A stretch of DNA of 64,000 bases, from assembly GCA_963727235.1 (NCBI GenBank), contig CAVSFZ010000020.1:186001-250000 (forward strand), written 5' to 3'. Origin of the DNA: CAVPTL01 sp963727235. GTDB taxonomy: Bacteria; Actinomycetota; Thermoleophilia; Gaiellales; JAICJC01. This document shows positions 16,578 to 24,888 of the stretch, in pieces (the stretch's first letter is position 1; each line of letters opens with the position of its first letter). The notes under the pieces are model-generated. The model had not been told where the DNA came from. It saw only the letters and a program-made list of their open reading frames with translations, and made no database searches. Made by a program: the position numbers and the translations under genes.

Positions 16578-16595
16578 CTCCTACTCAGGTAGGAG
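16578..16595. promoter_or_regulatory. Dyad CTCCTAC-TCAG-GTAGGAG, candidate response-regulator site
   Basis: A perfect 7-bp inverted repeat with a four-base spacer lies in the 156-base divergent region between the MMPL exporter and the histidine kinase genes. Its TACTCAGGTA centre resembles sites often seen upstream of NarL-type two-component operons in actinobacteria. It is a plausible binding site for the response regulator at 17790; assignment is inference. Confidence 0.5.
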
Positions 16596-16629
16596 GCGGC
16601 GCATATGGGCTCTGGAGTACCGTTGGAGC

Positions 16630-17793
16630 GTGGGCCGGATCCAATCCCTCTCGCGCAACTCCGTGTTCGACCTGCTGATCGTGCTGCTCCTGATCGCGGC
16701 GATGCTCGAGGTGCTGGTCGGGCGAAACTCGCCGGCGGCACCGCACACGACGCTGTGGTTCGTGCTTCCGGCGATCGCGCTCCTGGTGCTCCCGATCGTG
16801 GGGCGCCGGTTCTTTCCATTGGCGCCCGGGGCGCACTGGGTGCTGGCTGTGGCGATCGCGTTTGTGGATTGGCGGCTGATTCCGTTTGCGATCAGCATCT
16901 TCGTGGTCGGCCTGGTGGCGGCGTTCCTGCTCGGAAACCTGCGCGACCCGATGCAGGCGGCGATCGGCCTGGCCCTGGTCGTCTGCGGCTCGGCGACCGT
17001 CGTCTACAAGATCCCCGACCACTCGACCGCAGAACTCATCTTCATCCCGCTCGAGTTCACGATCGCCTGGGTTGCGGGCTTCGCTCTGCGCGAGCGCGCC
17101 GAGCAGGCCGAGGCGGCGGAGGTACGGGCTCGACAGGCCGAGCGGGAGCTGGACACGGCGGCGCGCATCGCGGTGGCGGAGGAGCGCGTGCGGATAGCGC
17201 GCGAACTGCACGACATCGTCGCCCACGCGGTGAGTGTGATGGTGCTCCAGGTCGGCGCTGTCAGACACAGGCTCCCCGACGATCTCGCCGAGGACCGAGA
17301 CGCGCTCACCAGCGTCGAGCTGGCCGGCCGCACCGCGCTGACGGAGATGCGCCGGCTGCTGGGCGCCATGCGCCGCGACGGCGACGAGGCCGAGTTCACG
17401 CCACAGCCTGGTCTCGACGACCTCGACGCGCTGCTGGCGGAGACCGGACGCGCCGGCCTGCCTGTGGAGCTGCATGTCCACGGCGATCCCGTCGCGCTTC
17501 CACGCGGGATCGACCTGTCCGCGTACCGGATCGTCCAGGAGGGCCTGACCAACGCACGCAAGCACGCGGGCGCCAGCAGCGCTGAGGTGACCGTCAGCTA
17601 CCGGCCGGACGAGCTGCAGATCGAGGTGCGCGACGACGGTCACGGTGGGTCGACCACGGCCGGCCCCGGCCATGGGCTCGTCGGTATTCGCGAACGGGTC
17701 AAGATCTACGGCGGGGAGATGAGCGCCGGGAGTGCGAACGGGAGCGGCTTCATCCTCAACACCCGCCTGCCGCTGAACGGCAACCGCCGATGA
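16630..17793 (+). CDS. Membrane sensor histidine kinase, NarL/DesK type
   Basis: This 387-residue kinase has an N-terminal membrane domain of about five helices (residues 12-155) with almost no extracytoplasmic loop, then a short coiled coil and the HisKA_3 dimerisation/phosphoacceptor helix with His194 in RIARELHDIVAHAV. The HATPase domain shows RIVQEGLTNARKHAG (N box), VRDDGHGG (G1) and GHGLVGIRERV (G2). The GTG start sits at 16630. The stop overlaps the response-regulator start (ATGA), so they are one two-component system. The lack of a sensor loop suggests it senses the membrane itself, in keeping with the divergent MMPL exporter. Confidence 0.92.
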   Translation: MGRIQSLSRNSVFDLLIVLLLIAAMLEVLVGRNSPAAPHTTLWFVLPAIALLVLPIVGRRFFPLAPGAHWVLAVAIAFVDWRLIPFAISIFVVGLVAAFLLGNLRDPMQAAIGLALVVCGSATVVYKIPDHSTAELIFIPLEFTIAWVAGFALRERAEQAEAAEVRARQAERELDTAARIAVAEERVRIARELHDIVAHAVSVMVLQVGAVRHRLPDDLAEDRDALTSVELAGRTALTEMRRLLGAMRRDGDEAEFTPQPGLDDLDALLAETGRAGLPVELHVHGDPVALPRGIDLSAYRIVQEGLTNARKHAGASSAEVTVSYRPDELQIEVRDDGHGGSTTAGPGHGLVGIRERVKIYGGEMSAGSANGSGFILNTRLPLNGNRR

Positions 17794-18479
17794 CGATCAC
17801 CGTCCTCGTAGCCGACGACCAGTCGATGGTGCGCGCCGGCTTCCGCATGCTGCTCTCCCGTGAGCATGACATCAAAGTCGTCGCCGAGGCGAGCAACGGG
17901 CTGGAAGCCGTCGAAAAGGCCGCCCGCTTCAATCCCAAGGTCGTGCTGATGGACATCCGCATGCCGGAGCTCGACGGGCTGCAGGCGACGCGGCGGATCA
18001 TCGCCGCCGATGACGTCGCGCGGATCCTGATCCTGACGACCTTCGACCTCGACGAATACGTCTACGAGGCGCTCCGCGCCGGCGCCAGCGGGTTCGTGCT
18101 CAAGGACGACCCACCCGAGCAACTGCTCGCGGCCGTCCGAACCATCGCCGGCGGAGAGGCACTGCTCTCCCCCGCCATCACCAAACGCGTGATCGACCAG
18201 TTCACCCGCATTCCACATCCCGAACGTCCCGAGGGGCTCGACGATCTGACCGAGCGCGAGCTCGATGTCTTCCGCCTGATCGCCCGCGGCCTCTCGAACC
18301 TCGAGATCGGACGCGAGCTCCACATCAGCGACACGACCGTCAAGACACACATCACGCACATACTCCAAAAGCTCGACCTCCGAGACCGCGTCCAAGCGGT
18401 CGTGCTCGCATACCAGGCAGGACTTGTCGACATGGACGTGCGGCGGCCGGACACTCGCTTCGAGCCTGCGCGCCGGTAG
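17790..18479 (+). CDS. NarL/LuxR-family response regulator
   Basis: This 229-residue regulator has a receiver domain (acidic pair Asp9/Asp10 in VADDQSMVRAGF, phosphoacceptor Asp55 in VVLMDIRMPELDG, and the conserved Thr and Lys in LTTFDLDEYVYEAL and GFVLKDDPPEQL) and a C-terminal LuxR helix-turn-helix (LTERELDVFRLIARGLSN, HISDTTVKTHITHIL). It is translationally coupled to the histidine kinase. The likely targets are its own operon and the divergent MMPL exporter through the dyad at 16578. Confidence 0.94.
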   Translation: MTITVLVADDQSMVRAGFRMLLSREHDIKVVAEASNGLEAVEKAARFNPKVVLMDIRMPELDGLQATRRIIAADDVARILILTTFDLDEYVYEALRAGASGFVLKDDPPEQLLAAVRTIAGGEALLSPAITKRVIDQFTRIPHPERPEGLDDLTERELDVFRLIARGLSNLEIGRELHISDTTVKTHITHILQKLDLRDRVQAVVLAYQAGLVDMDVRRPDTRFEPARR

Positions 18480-18515
18480 CCGCCTCTACCCACCCAAGTG
18501 TATGGATGGAAAATT

Positions 18516-18527
18516 GTCCATATGGAC
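18516..18527. other. AT-containing 12-bp palindrome between convergent genes
   Basis: GTCCATATGGAC is a perfect palindrome inside an unusually AT-rich stretch (about 18500-18530) between the ends of the response-regulator and TetR genes. It might be a binding site or part of a weak bidirectional terminator. Nothing else supports either role. Confidence 0.3.
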
Positions 18528-18564
18528 GATCCAGTGGCCACATCGGCGTCCCCGGGACGGGCAC

Positions 18565-19176
18565 TCAGCCGTGCTCTGGTGAGGTTCGCAGCCTCCGTGC
18601 TGCGGCGCTGACCTCGACAAACTGCACCATCGCCTCGACCGCCTGCCTGCGTGAAAGGCCCTGGCGAACCACCAGCGAGCGCCACGTCTCGAACTCGAGT
18701 GCGTGGCCGACGGCCGCGCGAACGGCTTTCCGCCGCGGCCATCCCCGCGCCAGCTGGTCGGCCAGCCGGCTGACCCCCTCGGTGGTGGCGGCGAGCTGCT
18801 CGCCGGCCGCCGGAACCAGCTTCGCGTCGCGCAGGAGCACCTCCAAGTCCGGCCCGGCGTCCTCGTACCACGCGTACAGGTCTGTGAGCACGCCGCGAAG
18901 CCGCTCTTCGGGAGCGTCCACGTCCAGCCACCGCTGCACGTCCGGGCGGGGGTGCCGGCTGCGCCAGTGGGTCGAGCAAGCCTGAAACAGCGAGCGGTCG
19001 TCTGGGAAGTGGGCGTAGAAGGTGTGGCGCTCGACACCGGCCCGAGACGCGATCGCCGAGATGGTCGTCTGCGCCGGCCCCACCGATGTGTGCAGCTCAA
19101 CCGCCGCCTCGACGATCCGCTGCCGCGTCTCGGCCTGGCGGCGTGCGCGCTCCTTGAGCTCGTACTTTCGCTTCAT
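18565..19176 (-). CDS. TetR-family transcriptional regulator
   Basis: This 203-residue TetR regulator has the N-terminal helix-turn-helix at about residues 15-62 (RQRIVEAAVELHTSVG, TTISAIASRAGVERHTFYAHF) and an all-helical ligand domain. It is divergent from a small cupin gene 90 bases away. One 21-base element lies at its own start codon and a second, very similar one lies at the cupin gene's transcription start, which argues for joint autorepression and control of the cupin. The ligand is unknown. Confidence 0.88.
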   Translation of the reverse strand: MKRKYELKERARRQAETRQRIVEAAVELHTSVGPAQTTISAIASRAGVERHTFYAHFPDDRSLFQACSTHWRSRHPRPDVQRWLDVDAPEERLRGVLTDLYAWYEDAGPDLEVLLRDAKLVPAAGEQLAATTEGVSRLADQLARGWPRRKAVRAAVGHALEFETWRSLVVRQGLSRRQAVEAMVQFVEVSAAARRLRTSPEHG

Positions 19177-19196
19177 TGCACATCATTGTACCTCGA
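19176..19196. promoter_or_regulatory. Candidate TetR operator 1 (at tetR start)
   Basis: This 21-base element beginning TTGCACA contains the imperfect dyad TGCACA-TCAT-TGTACC. It overlaps the first base of the tetR start codon and ends four bases before the -35 box of the divergent cupin promoter. Fifteen or more of its bases recur in the same order in the element at 19232. Confidence 0.55.
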
Positions 19197-19199
19197 ATA

Positions 19200-19228
19200 T
19201 TGACACCCGCCAACGCCGTGCTTAGAAT
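19200..19228 (+). promoter_or_regulatory. Near-consensus sigma-70 promoter for the cupin gene
   Basis: A perfect -35 box TTGACA (19200-19205) and a -10 box TAGAAT (19223-19228) are separated by exactly 17 bases. Transcription would begin near 19235, inside operator 2, with the AAAGGAG ribosome-binding site at 19252-19258 just downstream. This is one of the few textbook promoters visible in the window. Confidence 0.7.
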
Positions 19229-19231
19229 CTG

Positions 19232-19252
19232 TTGCACACCACTGTGTATCGA
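19232..19252. promoter_or_regulatory. Candidate TetR operator 2 (at cupin transcription start)
   Basis: This second copy of the TTGCACA element has the dyad TGCACA-CCAC-TGTGTA and shares the trailing TCGA with operator 1. It covers the predicted +1 of the cupin promoter, so a bound TetR dimer would block initiation. The regulator assignment is inferred from position. Confidence 0.55.
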
Positions 19253-19266
19253 AAGGAGATACCGCC

Positions 19267-19701
19267 ATGCACACCTTCGATCTGGACAGCTTCGAGTACA
19301 CCCTGACGATTCCGGGGTTCCGCGTGGGCTTCCCGCTGCACAGCGCCACCGGTACGGCGAGCACTGCGACCGTGCTGTTCGAACTCGACCCCGGCGAGGT
19401 GCTGGGCGTACACACCGACAGCGCCGAGGAGCTGCTGATCGTGCTGCAGGGCACGGCCGAGGCGCGCGTCGGCGACGAGGTGGGGCAGATCACGGCCAAC
19501 CAGGTCGCCCTGGTGCCGCCGATGGCACCGCACGGCCTGCGCAACATCGGTGACGACGTGCTCCGCGTGCTGGGGACGTTCTCGGCGTCGACGGTCGTCT
19601 CCACGTTCGAGCGACCGATCGAGCCGGGTGGCCCCGAGGTGCTGGTGATCGGCTCCCCCGTCCCCATGGCGGCCCACCGCGCGCAGCCGGTGGCCGCATA
19701 G
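19267..19701 (+). CDS. Cupin-domain protein
   Basis: This 144-residue single cupin contains the two conserved barrel motifs: VLGVHTDSAEELLIVLQGTAEARVG-like motif 1 (His and Glu present) and ALVPPMAPHGLRNIG motif 2 (His present), so a metal centre is plausible. AAAGGAG lies eight bases before the ATG. It is probably a small enzyme or binding protein whose expression is controlled by the divergent TetR regulator. The substrate cannot be inferred. Confidence 0.85.
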   Translation: MHTFDLDSFEYTLTIPGFRVGFPLHSATGTASTATVLFELDPGEVLGVHTDSAEELLIVLQGTAEARVGDEVGQITANQVALVPPMAPHGLRNIGDDVLRVLGTFSASTVVSTFERPIEPGGPEVLVIGSPVPMAAHRAQPVAA

Positions 19702-19710
19702 CAGCTCTCC

Positions 19711-19736
19711 CCCGGCCCGCCGCGCGGCGGGCCGGG
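19711..19736. terminator. Strong GC hairpin, bidirectional terminator
   Basis: This is a perfect 26-base palindrome (arms CCCGGCCCGCCGC and its complement, no spacer; four central bases would form the loop). It lies ten bases after the cupin stop and ten before the end of the convergent gene. There is no T-run, as is usual in high-GC actinobacteria. Confidence 0.7.
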
Positions 19737-19745
19737 CGCGGGGCG

Positions 19746-20381
19746 TCATCTCACCGTGACGCTGATCGGCGGCGAGAAGTGAGACGTCTTGTCGGTGCGT
19801 ATCCGGCGAAGGCGCGCCCGAAACAGGTAGACGCCGCGCGTCTTGGTGGTGAAGGTCGCCCCGCCGGACCTGACGCCGTAGCGCCACCAGTGGAAGCTCG
19901 CGGCGCCGGGCCGCTTGATCTGAACGTCCTCACCAAACGCAAGCCGAACGCGGGGCGAGAGCGGCCCCTTGAATCGGATGTTGAATGTCGGGTTGGGGGT
20001 CCGGCCCGCCCACCACGCGGCCATCGGGTCGACGATGGTACCCGTCATCGCGGTGCGATTCGATGAGTCGTACACGTACGTGCCGGCGCCGAAGAAGCGA
20101 AACGGGAACGGCTGCGAGTCGACGTCACGCAAACCGGAGTCGAACAGGTTCAGGCCGGTGGCATCGGTGACGGATCGCTTCGTGGCCGGCGGGAGCCCGC
20201 CGAAGCCCCAGACGACCGCGGCGTAGTCTCCGGGCTCCGCCGCGCGCGGCGCGTACGCGGATGCGTGCACGTGCACCATCGTTGGATGGATCACGATGGC
20301 CGAGGCCGTGGACGCACTCGTCCCGAGCATCACACCGAGCACGAGGACGGCCATGCGCTGACGTGTGAATCGGTGAGTCAT
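19746..20381 (-). CDS. Secreted protein with cupredoxin-like and Fn3-like domains
   Basis: This 211-residue exported protein has a signal peptide (RMAVLVLGVMLGTSASTASA). A cupredoxin-like middle (AAVVWGFGGLP ... RFFGAGTYVYDSSNRTAMTGTIV) resembles plastocyanin-type domains by its late GTYVYD ... MTGTI strands, though not all copper ligands are evident. The C-terminal part (VQIKRPGAASFHWWRYG, GVYLFRARLRRIRTDK, SPPISVTV) is a beta domain also present at the end of the GH5 protein at 34621. It is probably cell-surface and non-enzymatic. Confidence 0.65.
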   Translation of the reverse strand: MTHRFTRQRMAVLVLGVMLGTSASTASAIVIHPTMVHVHASAYAPRAAEPGDYAAVVWGFGGLPPATKRSVTDATGLNLFDSGLRDVDSQPFPFRFFGAGTYVYDSSNRTAMTGTIVDPMAAWWAGRTPNPTFNIRFKGPLSPRVRLAFGEDVQIKRPGAASFHWWRYGVRSGGATFTTKTRGVYLFRARLRRIRTDKTSHFSPPISVTVR

Positions 20382-20480
20382 GCATGAGTGATATCGCCCC
20401 CGACGGCGTGGCTGAAACCGTGCAGCCATGGCGGTTTGGGGAGTGCCACCACCCCGGACGTTCGGAAGGCTGCCCGGGTC

Positions 20481-22334
20481 TCAGGCCGCGCGTGTTCCCA
20501 GCTTCATGCTGGTCGAGAGGTTCTTCTGCACGCGCGCGACCGCTTGGAACGCCTCCTTGAGGTACGTCCGCACGAGCGGGTTGAGGTCGGCGGGATCCAG
20601 GTAGTTGTCCGGGCGCACGCCCGCGCGCAGCTGCCGGATCTGGTGCTGCATGCGCAGGTCGGTCATCAGGTCGAAGGCATCGCGGAGTACCGCAACGTCG
20701 TCCTGGTGGATGGTGCCGACGGCGCCGGCGGCGGCCAGGCGGGCAGGAGTGGACGCACCCGTGACGCCTGCCGCGAGGGCCGCGGAGCGGGCGATGCCGA
20801 CGATGGGAAGCAGGCCGCCCTTCTTGATGTTCAGCGTACCGCGGTGATCGCCGTCGTGCTCGACCACGAAGTCCTTGCGAAACCCGGTTGGGGGCTTGTG
20901 GGAAAGCGCAAACACCTCGAGCAGGTGGAGCAGTCGCGGCCGATCCTTGGCCTTGGCGAATGACGCGCGCAGGCGGGCCCCGGCGACGTCACCGCCCCAG
21001 ACGGCCCGGCCGTCTCCCACCAGGCTCACCAGGATCAGCGCCTTCTCCTGGTCGGGGTCGTCCAGCCATGAGCCGGCGATCCGCTCCCAGTCGGACACCG
21101 GCCGGGCGAAGAGCCCTTTGGTGGCGATCGCTCCGCCCTTGCACGCCGGGATCCCGGCGGTGTCCAGTCCGCTCACGACACGCTCCGCGAGTTTGGACAT
21201 CCATGCCCGGATCTCGGTGTCTTCGACCGGCGCCTCCCACGCGATGGCGTTGTCCTGATCCGAGTCGGGGAACGCCTCACGGCGGGCGAAACTGCCCAGC
21301 GTAAACCACGTGTACGGAGCCGGCGGTGGTCCCAGCTCGGCGTGGGCAAACTCGATCCATCTCCGGGTCAGAGCGTCGTGAGCCGCCGAGATCACCGCGG
21401 AGATCGTGTGCGCTGGGACGCGCGCCTCGGACAACGCGATCACCGCTTGGGGAAGCTGGGCCATGGCGTCGCACAGAGCCTGCCCGTCAACGGCGCGCGT
21501 AATCGCCGCCCGCACCGCAAACGGAGTGCGTGCGGCCGCGCTGACCAGGTCGGTGTTGGTGACCACGCCGATCACGTTGCGGCGGGCATCGAGCACCGGA
21601 AAATGATTGAGGCCGCTGTCGAGCATCTCGATCAGCACCTCCGCGCTCGCGGTCTCGGCGGTCACCGTGCGGGCCGGCGCGGTCATCACCTCCGCCACTG
21701 GCGTCTGCGGGCCGGCGCCGGCTGCAATCACGCGCGTTCGCAGGTCGTGATCGGTGACGATCCCAAGGTCATCGCCCAGGTCAACCAACACGGACGACGA
21801 ACCGGCCTCCACCATCCTCTGGGCGGCCTCGCGGACGGTTGTCGTCGGCGTGCACACCACCACCTCACCGGCGGCGATGTCGCCGACCGGCCGCCGGGAC
21901 GACTCGGCGCCGGTGAGGCCTTCGCGGGCGCGCATCTCATACCGGCCGCTCACCGACACCACCAGGTACCGCAGCGCGTCCTCCCGCGCCAGCACCGGCC
22001 GAACGACGTCCGCGGGCATCCGGTAGCACTCGGTCTGCTCATGCGCGGTGACCGCCAGGCTCACCGGGTCGCCGGTGAGCATCGACCGGTGGCCGAACAT
22101 CTCACCCACCCCCAGCAGGTCGATCGCACGGCCCTCATCGGTCAGCTCGACGGCGCCGCGTCGCACGATCCAGGCAAACTGCGATGGCTCGGATGCCTGC
22201 ATCAGGATGGTCGCGCCGGCCGGGAAGGATTGACGCTCACAGGCAGCGGCCACGGTGAGGAGCTCCGCCTCGTCGAGCGTGTCAAACGGCGCGATGCCCC
22301 TCAGAAACTCAACCACTTCGGCGTCCGCGTTCAC
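20481..22334 (-). CDS. cNMP-binding, CBS-pair and DUF294 nucleotidyltransferase protein
   Basis: This 617-residue signalling protein has a cyclic-nucleotide-binding domain (about residues 12-125, FGHRSMLTGDPVSLAV), two CBS domains (about 155-275, GIVTDHDLRTRV and GVVTNTDLVSAA) and a polymerase-beta-like nucleotidyltransferase core with the motif GSFARREAFPDSDQDNA (about 347-363), then the helical DUF294 C-terminus. Proteins of this architecture resemble GlnD-type transferases and probably modify a partner protein or nucleotide in response to cNMP or adenosyl ligands. The domain order is complete and the catalytic Asp pair is present. It is a monocistronic gene. Confidence 0.9.
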   Translation of the reverse strand: MNADAEVVEFLRGIAPFDTLDEAELLTVAAACERQSFPAGATILMQASEPSQFAWIVRRGAVELTDEGRAIDLLGVGEMFGHRSMLTGDPVSLAVTAHEQTECYRMPADVVRPVLAREDALRYLVVSVSGRYEMRAREGLTGAESSRRPVGDIAAGEVVVCTPTTTVREAAQRMVEAGSSSVLVDLGDDLGIVTDHDLRTRVIAAGAGPQTPVAEVMTAPARTVTAETASAEVLIEMLDSGLNHFPVLDARRNVIGVVTNTDLVSAAARTPFAVRAAITRAVDGQALCDAMAQLPQAVIALSEARVPAHTISAVISAAHDALTRRWIEFAHAELGPPPAPYTWFTLGSFARREAFPDSDQDNAIAWEAPVEDTEIRAWMSKLAERVVSGLDTAGIPACKGGAIATKGLFARPVSDWERIAGSWLDDPDQEKALILVSLVGDGRAVWGGDVAGARLRASFAKAKDRPRLLHLLEVFALSHKPPTGFRKDFVVEHDGDHRGTLNIKKGGLLPIVGIARSAALAAGVTGASTPARLAAAGAVGTIHQDDVAVLRDAFDLMTDLRMQHQIRQLRAGVRPDNYLDPADLNPLVRTYLKEAFQAVARVQKNLSTSMKLGTRAA

Positions 22335-22392
22335 GCGCGTGATTGTCTACCGGGCGCGCTGCCGACGCAACCCACCGGCCCCGATCTGACGC

Positions 22393-23019
22393 TCAGTCCA
22401 TGCTGAACGGCGGATAGCGATCCGTCGTGAGCAGAAACGCGTAGGCCGTCACGTGCAGCGTCCAGCGCATCACACCGACCACGAATCCGAACGCTCCCCG
22501 CGGGTAGCGGCCGGTGAAGAGGATCGCAAACCACGCGAACACCACCACGAAGAACACCGCGATGTAGAGGAACCAAAGGATGATGAAGTGGGGAATCGCG
22601 AGCAGCCACTTCACCAGCGGAAGCCAGCGCGACAGCTGTTCGCCGTCGGGCCGTTCGATCTGGAGATGCACCGCCTGCTCCTCATCGGTGGATGGATACG
22701 TGTCGTCGAGCAGCGTAATGTAGGCCCCGACTCGCGTGGAGAACCGTGTCAGTTCGAGGTTCCAATCAAACCACCAGCCTGGGTACTTGCGACGGAAGAG
22801 CAGCATCAGCAGCACCGGGACGAACAGGATTCCGGCGGCTCCGGCCGCGTACGTGTTGGTGTTTCCGCCGGAGTTCACGGCGTACTCGGAGTGGGACAGC
22901 GATCCCAGCACGATCGCGATCGGAATCACCGTGAACACGCGGAAGAACGTCGTCAGCCGGTTGAGCGGCCGATCGGGATAGTCGATCTCGAGGCTTGCGG
23001 GGTACGGCGCGGTTTCCAT
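22393..23019 (-). CDS. DUF4389 membrane protein
   Basis: This 208-residue protein matches the DUF4389 family, common in actinobacteria: YPDRPLNRLTTFFRVF near the start, RWLPLVKWLLAIPHFIILWFL, and the C-terminal FTGRYPRGAFGFVVGVMRW with TTDRYPPF. It has about four membrane helices. Families of this kind are often multi-copy, and no function is known. It is preceded and followed by unrelated genes on the same strand. Confidence 0.85.
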   Translation of the reverse strand: METAPYPASLEIDYPDRPLNRLTTFFRVFTVIPIAIVLGSLSHSEYAVNSGGNTNTYAAGAAGILFVPVLLMLLFRRKYPGWWFDWNLELTRFSTRVGAYITLLDDTYPSTDEEQAVHLQIERPDGEQLSRWLPLVKWLLAIPHFIILWFLYIAVFFVVVFAWFAILFTGRYPRGAFGFVVGVMRWTLHVTAYAFLLTTDRYPPFSMD

Positions 23020-23071
23020 GAACCCAAGTTCAACAGGGCCGTGGCGAATCCTGCGGGGACTTCAGAGCCGG

Positions 23072-24163
23072 CTAGCCGAGTCGGGCCTCGAGCAGTCTCA
23101 TCACCTGATCATGGGGAAGAGCCGGAGTCCGGTGGCCGTCGCGCCCGACCATCTCCCGGTTCACCACCAGGGCGTTGACGACCGCCTCTTCGGTCGCCCG
23201 AACGACCCCCGCGTAGATCTCATCCATCCACTTCCAGTCGACGAACTCGAGGCTTCTGACCACGGGCTCGGCGGATTCGCCCACCGGAAGTCCCGTGCCG
23301 AAGGCGCCGCGATTGGCGGTCGACAACGCGAGGAACAGATCGCCCGAGAAGTGTGAGCCGGTCGTTCCCGTCCGCGCCAGTCCGAGCGGCACCCTGCGGG
23401 CAAGCGCCTTGCACTGCCCGGGGAGCAGCGGCGCATCGGTCGCGACGATCCCGATCACCGAGCCTGAGCCTGCGGTGAACCATTCCTCGTCCTCGAGCGG
23501 ATTGTCGGCCGCCAGTGCAGCGCCCATCGGCACGCCCGCGATGGTCAGCTCGTGGCGCGAGCCGAAGTTGCATTGCAGCAGCACCCCCACGCGGTAGCTG
23601 TTCGACTCGATCGCGACCACTCTCGAGGCGGTGCCGGTACCGCCCTTGAAGCCGTAGCAGTTCATGCCGGTGCCGCCGCCCACCGAGCCCTCCTCGATCG
23701 CGCCACCGCGCGCGGAGGAGATCGCGTCGATCACGTGGTCGGCCGACACGTGCAGGCCGTTGATGTCGTTCAGATAGCCGTCCCAGGTCTCGGCCGCGAT
23801 CGGGAGCAGCCAGGCGCGGGCGAGCTCGGGGAAGTGATCCACCACCCACCGGATCGTGGCCTCGTGGGCGGTGCCGACCGAATGCGTGTTGGTCAGCGTG
23901 ATGGGAAGCGATACCGTCCCCGACTCCTCGATCCAAGAGACACCGGTCATCTCGCCGTTGCCGTTCAGGGAGTGGAAGCCTGCGGCACACGGGTCGCCCG
24001 GATCGGAGCGGCCACGCGGGAGGATCGCGGTCACGCCGGTGCGCACATCGTCTCCCTCGATCACCGTGGTGAAGCCCACCTCGACACCGGGCACATCGGT
24101 GATTGCATTCAGCTCGCCCGGAGTACCGTCGAACGGGATGCCGATCGCTCGCGCGCGCGTCAT
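23072..24163 (-). CDS. P1-family (DmpA-type) aminopeptidase
   Basis: This 363-residue N-terminal-nucleophile hydrolase of the P1/DmpA family is self-cleaving and releases N-terminal residues, including D-amino acids. Landmarks are ITDVPGVEVGFTTV near the start, NTHSVGTAHEA, GSVGGGTGMNCYGFKGG and TTGSHFSGDLFLALSTAN. The Ser of SGD occupies the nucleophile region; the usual preceding Gly appears as Phe here. The ATG overlaps the stop of the ABC permease gene (ATGA), so the peptidase is in one operon with an ABC transporter, suggesting peptide export or processing. The longer upstream frame is not family-like. Confidence 0.85.
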   Translation of the reverse strand: MTRARAIGIPFDGTPGELNAITDVPGVEVGFTTVIEGDDVRTGVTAILPRGRSDPGDPCAAGFHSLNGNGEMTGVSWIEESGTVSLPITLTNTHSVGTAHEATIRWVVDHFPELARAWLLPIAAETWDGYLNDINGLHVSADHVIDAISSARGGAIEEGSVGGGTGMNCYGFKGGTGTASRVVAIESNSYRVGVLLQCNFGSRHELTIAGVPMGAALAADNPLEDEEWFTAGSGSVIGIVATDAPLLPGQCKALARRVPLGLARTGTTGSHFSGDLFLALSTANRGAFGTGLPVGESAEPVVRSLEFVDWKWMDEIYAGVVRATEEAVVNALVVNREMVGRDGHRTPALPHDQVMRLLEARLG

Positions 24164-24888
24164 GCCACGTCGCGACGCGATGTCCACGCCGCCCCCAGCG
24201 CGGTGAGTACGAGCATCCACAGGATCAGCACGCCGGTGCCGGCGGCGGGCGAGAGCAGGTGCTCAGCGTTCGAGTGCATCATCGCGTTCTGGGCCTGATT
24301 GGGGCCGTAGCGCCCCAGGCCGGGAAGCAGCGCGAACACCAGGTTTTCGATGACGAACGTCCATGCCAGAAGCACGATCACGGCGGCGATCTGGTTTCGG
24401 ATCAGGGTGCCCAGCCCCACGCCGATGCCGCCCCAGACGGCGGTACCGGCGATCACACCGAACAGCAGGTACGCCCAGTCGGCTGCGTGTAACTCGATCG
24501 GGAAGCCTCCATGCTCGAGGCACAGATAGCCGAGCCCGATCGAGAGTGCCATGCCGATCACCGCAAACACGACTCCCGCCACCATGCTGGCCGCCAGCTT
24601 GGCTCCCAGAATCCGCGTCCAGCTCGGCGTGACGAGGAACGTCGGGCGAATCGTGCCGAACCGATACTCACCGGTGATCACCAAAATGCCCGCCAATGCC
24701 GAGAACAGGCCGGCGATGCCTCCGAGCCCGAGCAGCTGGCGCTGATCCTCGACGGTGTGCAGCGAGTCGGACAGAAGTCCTGTGAGCAGCGTGATCGCCA
24801 CCACCAGCACCACCGTTCCCGCAACGAACCCCAGCGTCGTCCGCGTCGAGCGGATCTTCAACACCTCGGCGCGAATCTGATTGATCAC
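24160..24888 (-). CDS. ABC-2-type transporter permease
   Basis: This 242-residue integral membrane protein has six hydrophobic segments and the ABC-2 pattern: an N-terminal MINQIRAEVLKIRSTRTT, then ITGEYRFGTIRPTFLVTPSW between helices 2 and 3. It is coupled by four-base overlaps to both the ATPase gene upstream and the P1 peptidase gene downstream. Together they form an exporter whose substrate is not identifiable. Confidence 0.88.
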   Translation of the reverse strand: MINQIRAEVLKIRSTRTTLGFVAGTVVLVVAITLLTGLLSDSLHTVEDQRQLLGLGGIAGLFSALAGILVITGEYRFGTIRPTFLVTPSWTRILGAKLAASMVAGVVFAVIGMALSIGLGYLCLEHGGFPIELHAADWAYLLFGVIAGTAVWGGIGVGLGTLIRNQIAAVIVLLAWTFVIENLVFALLPGLGRYGPNQAQNAMMHSNAEHLLSPAAGTGVLILWMLVLTALGAAWTSRRDVA

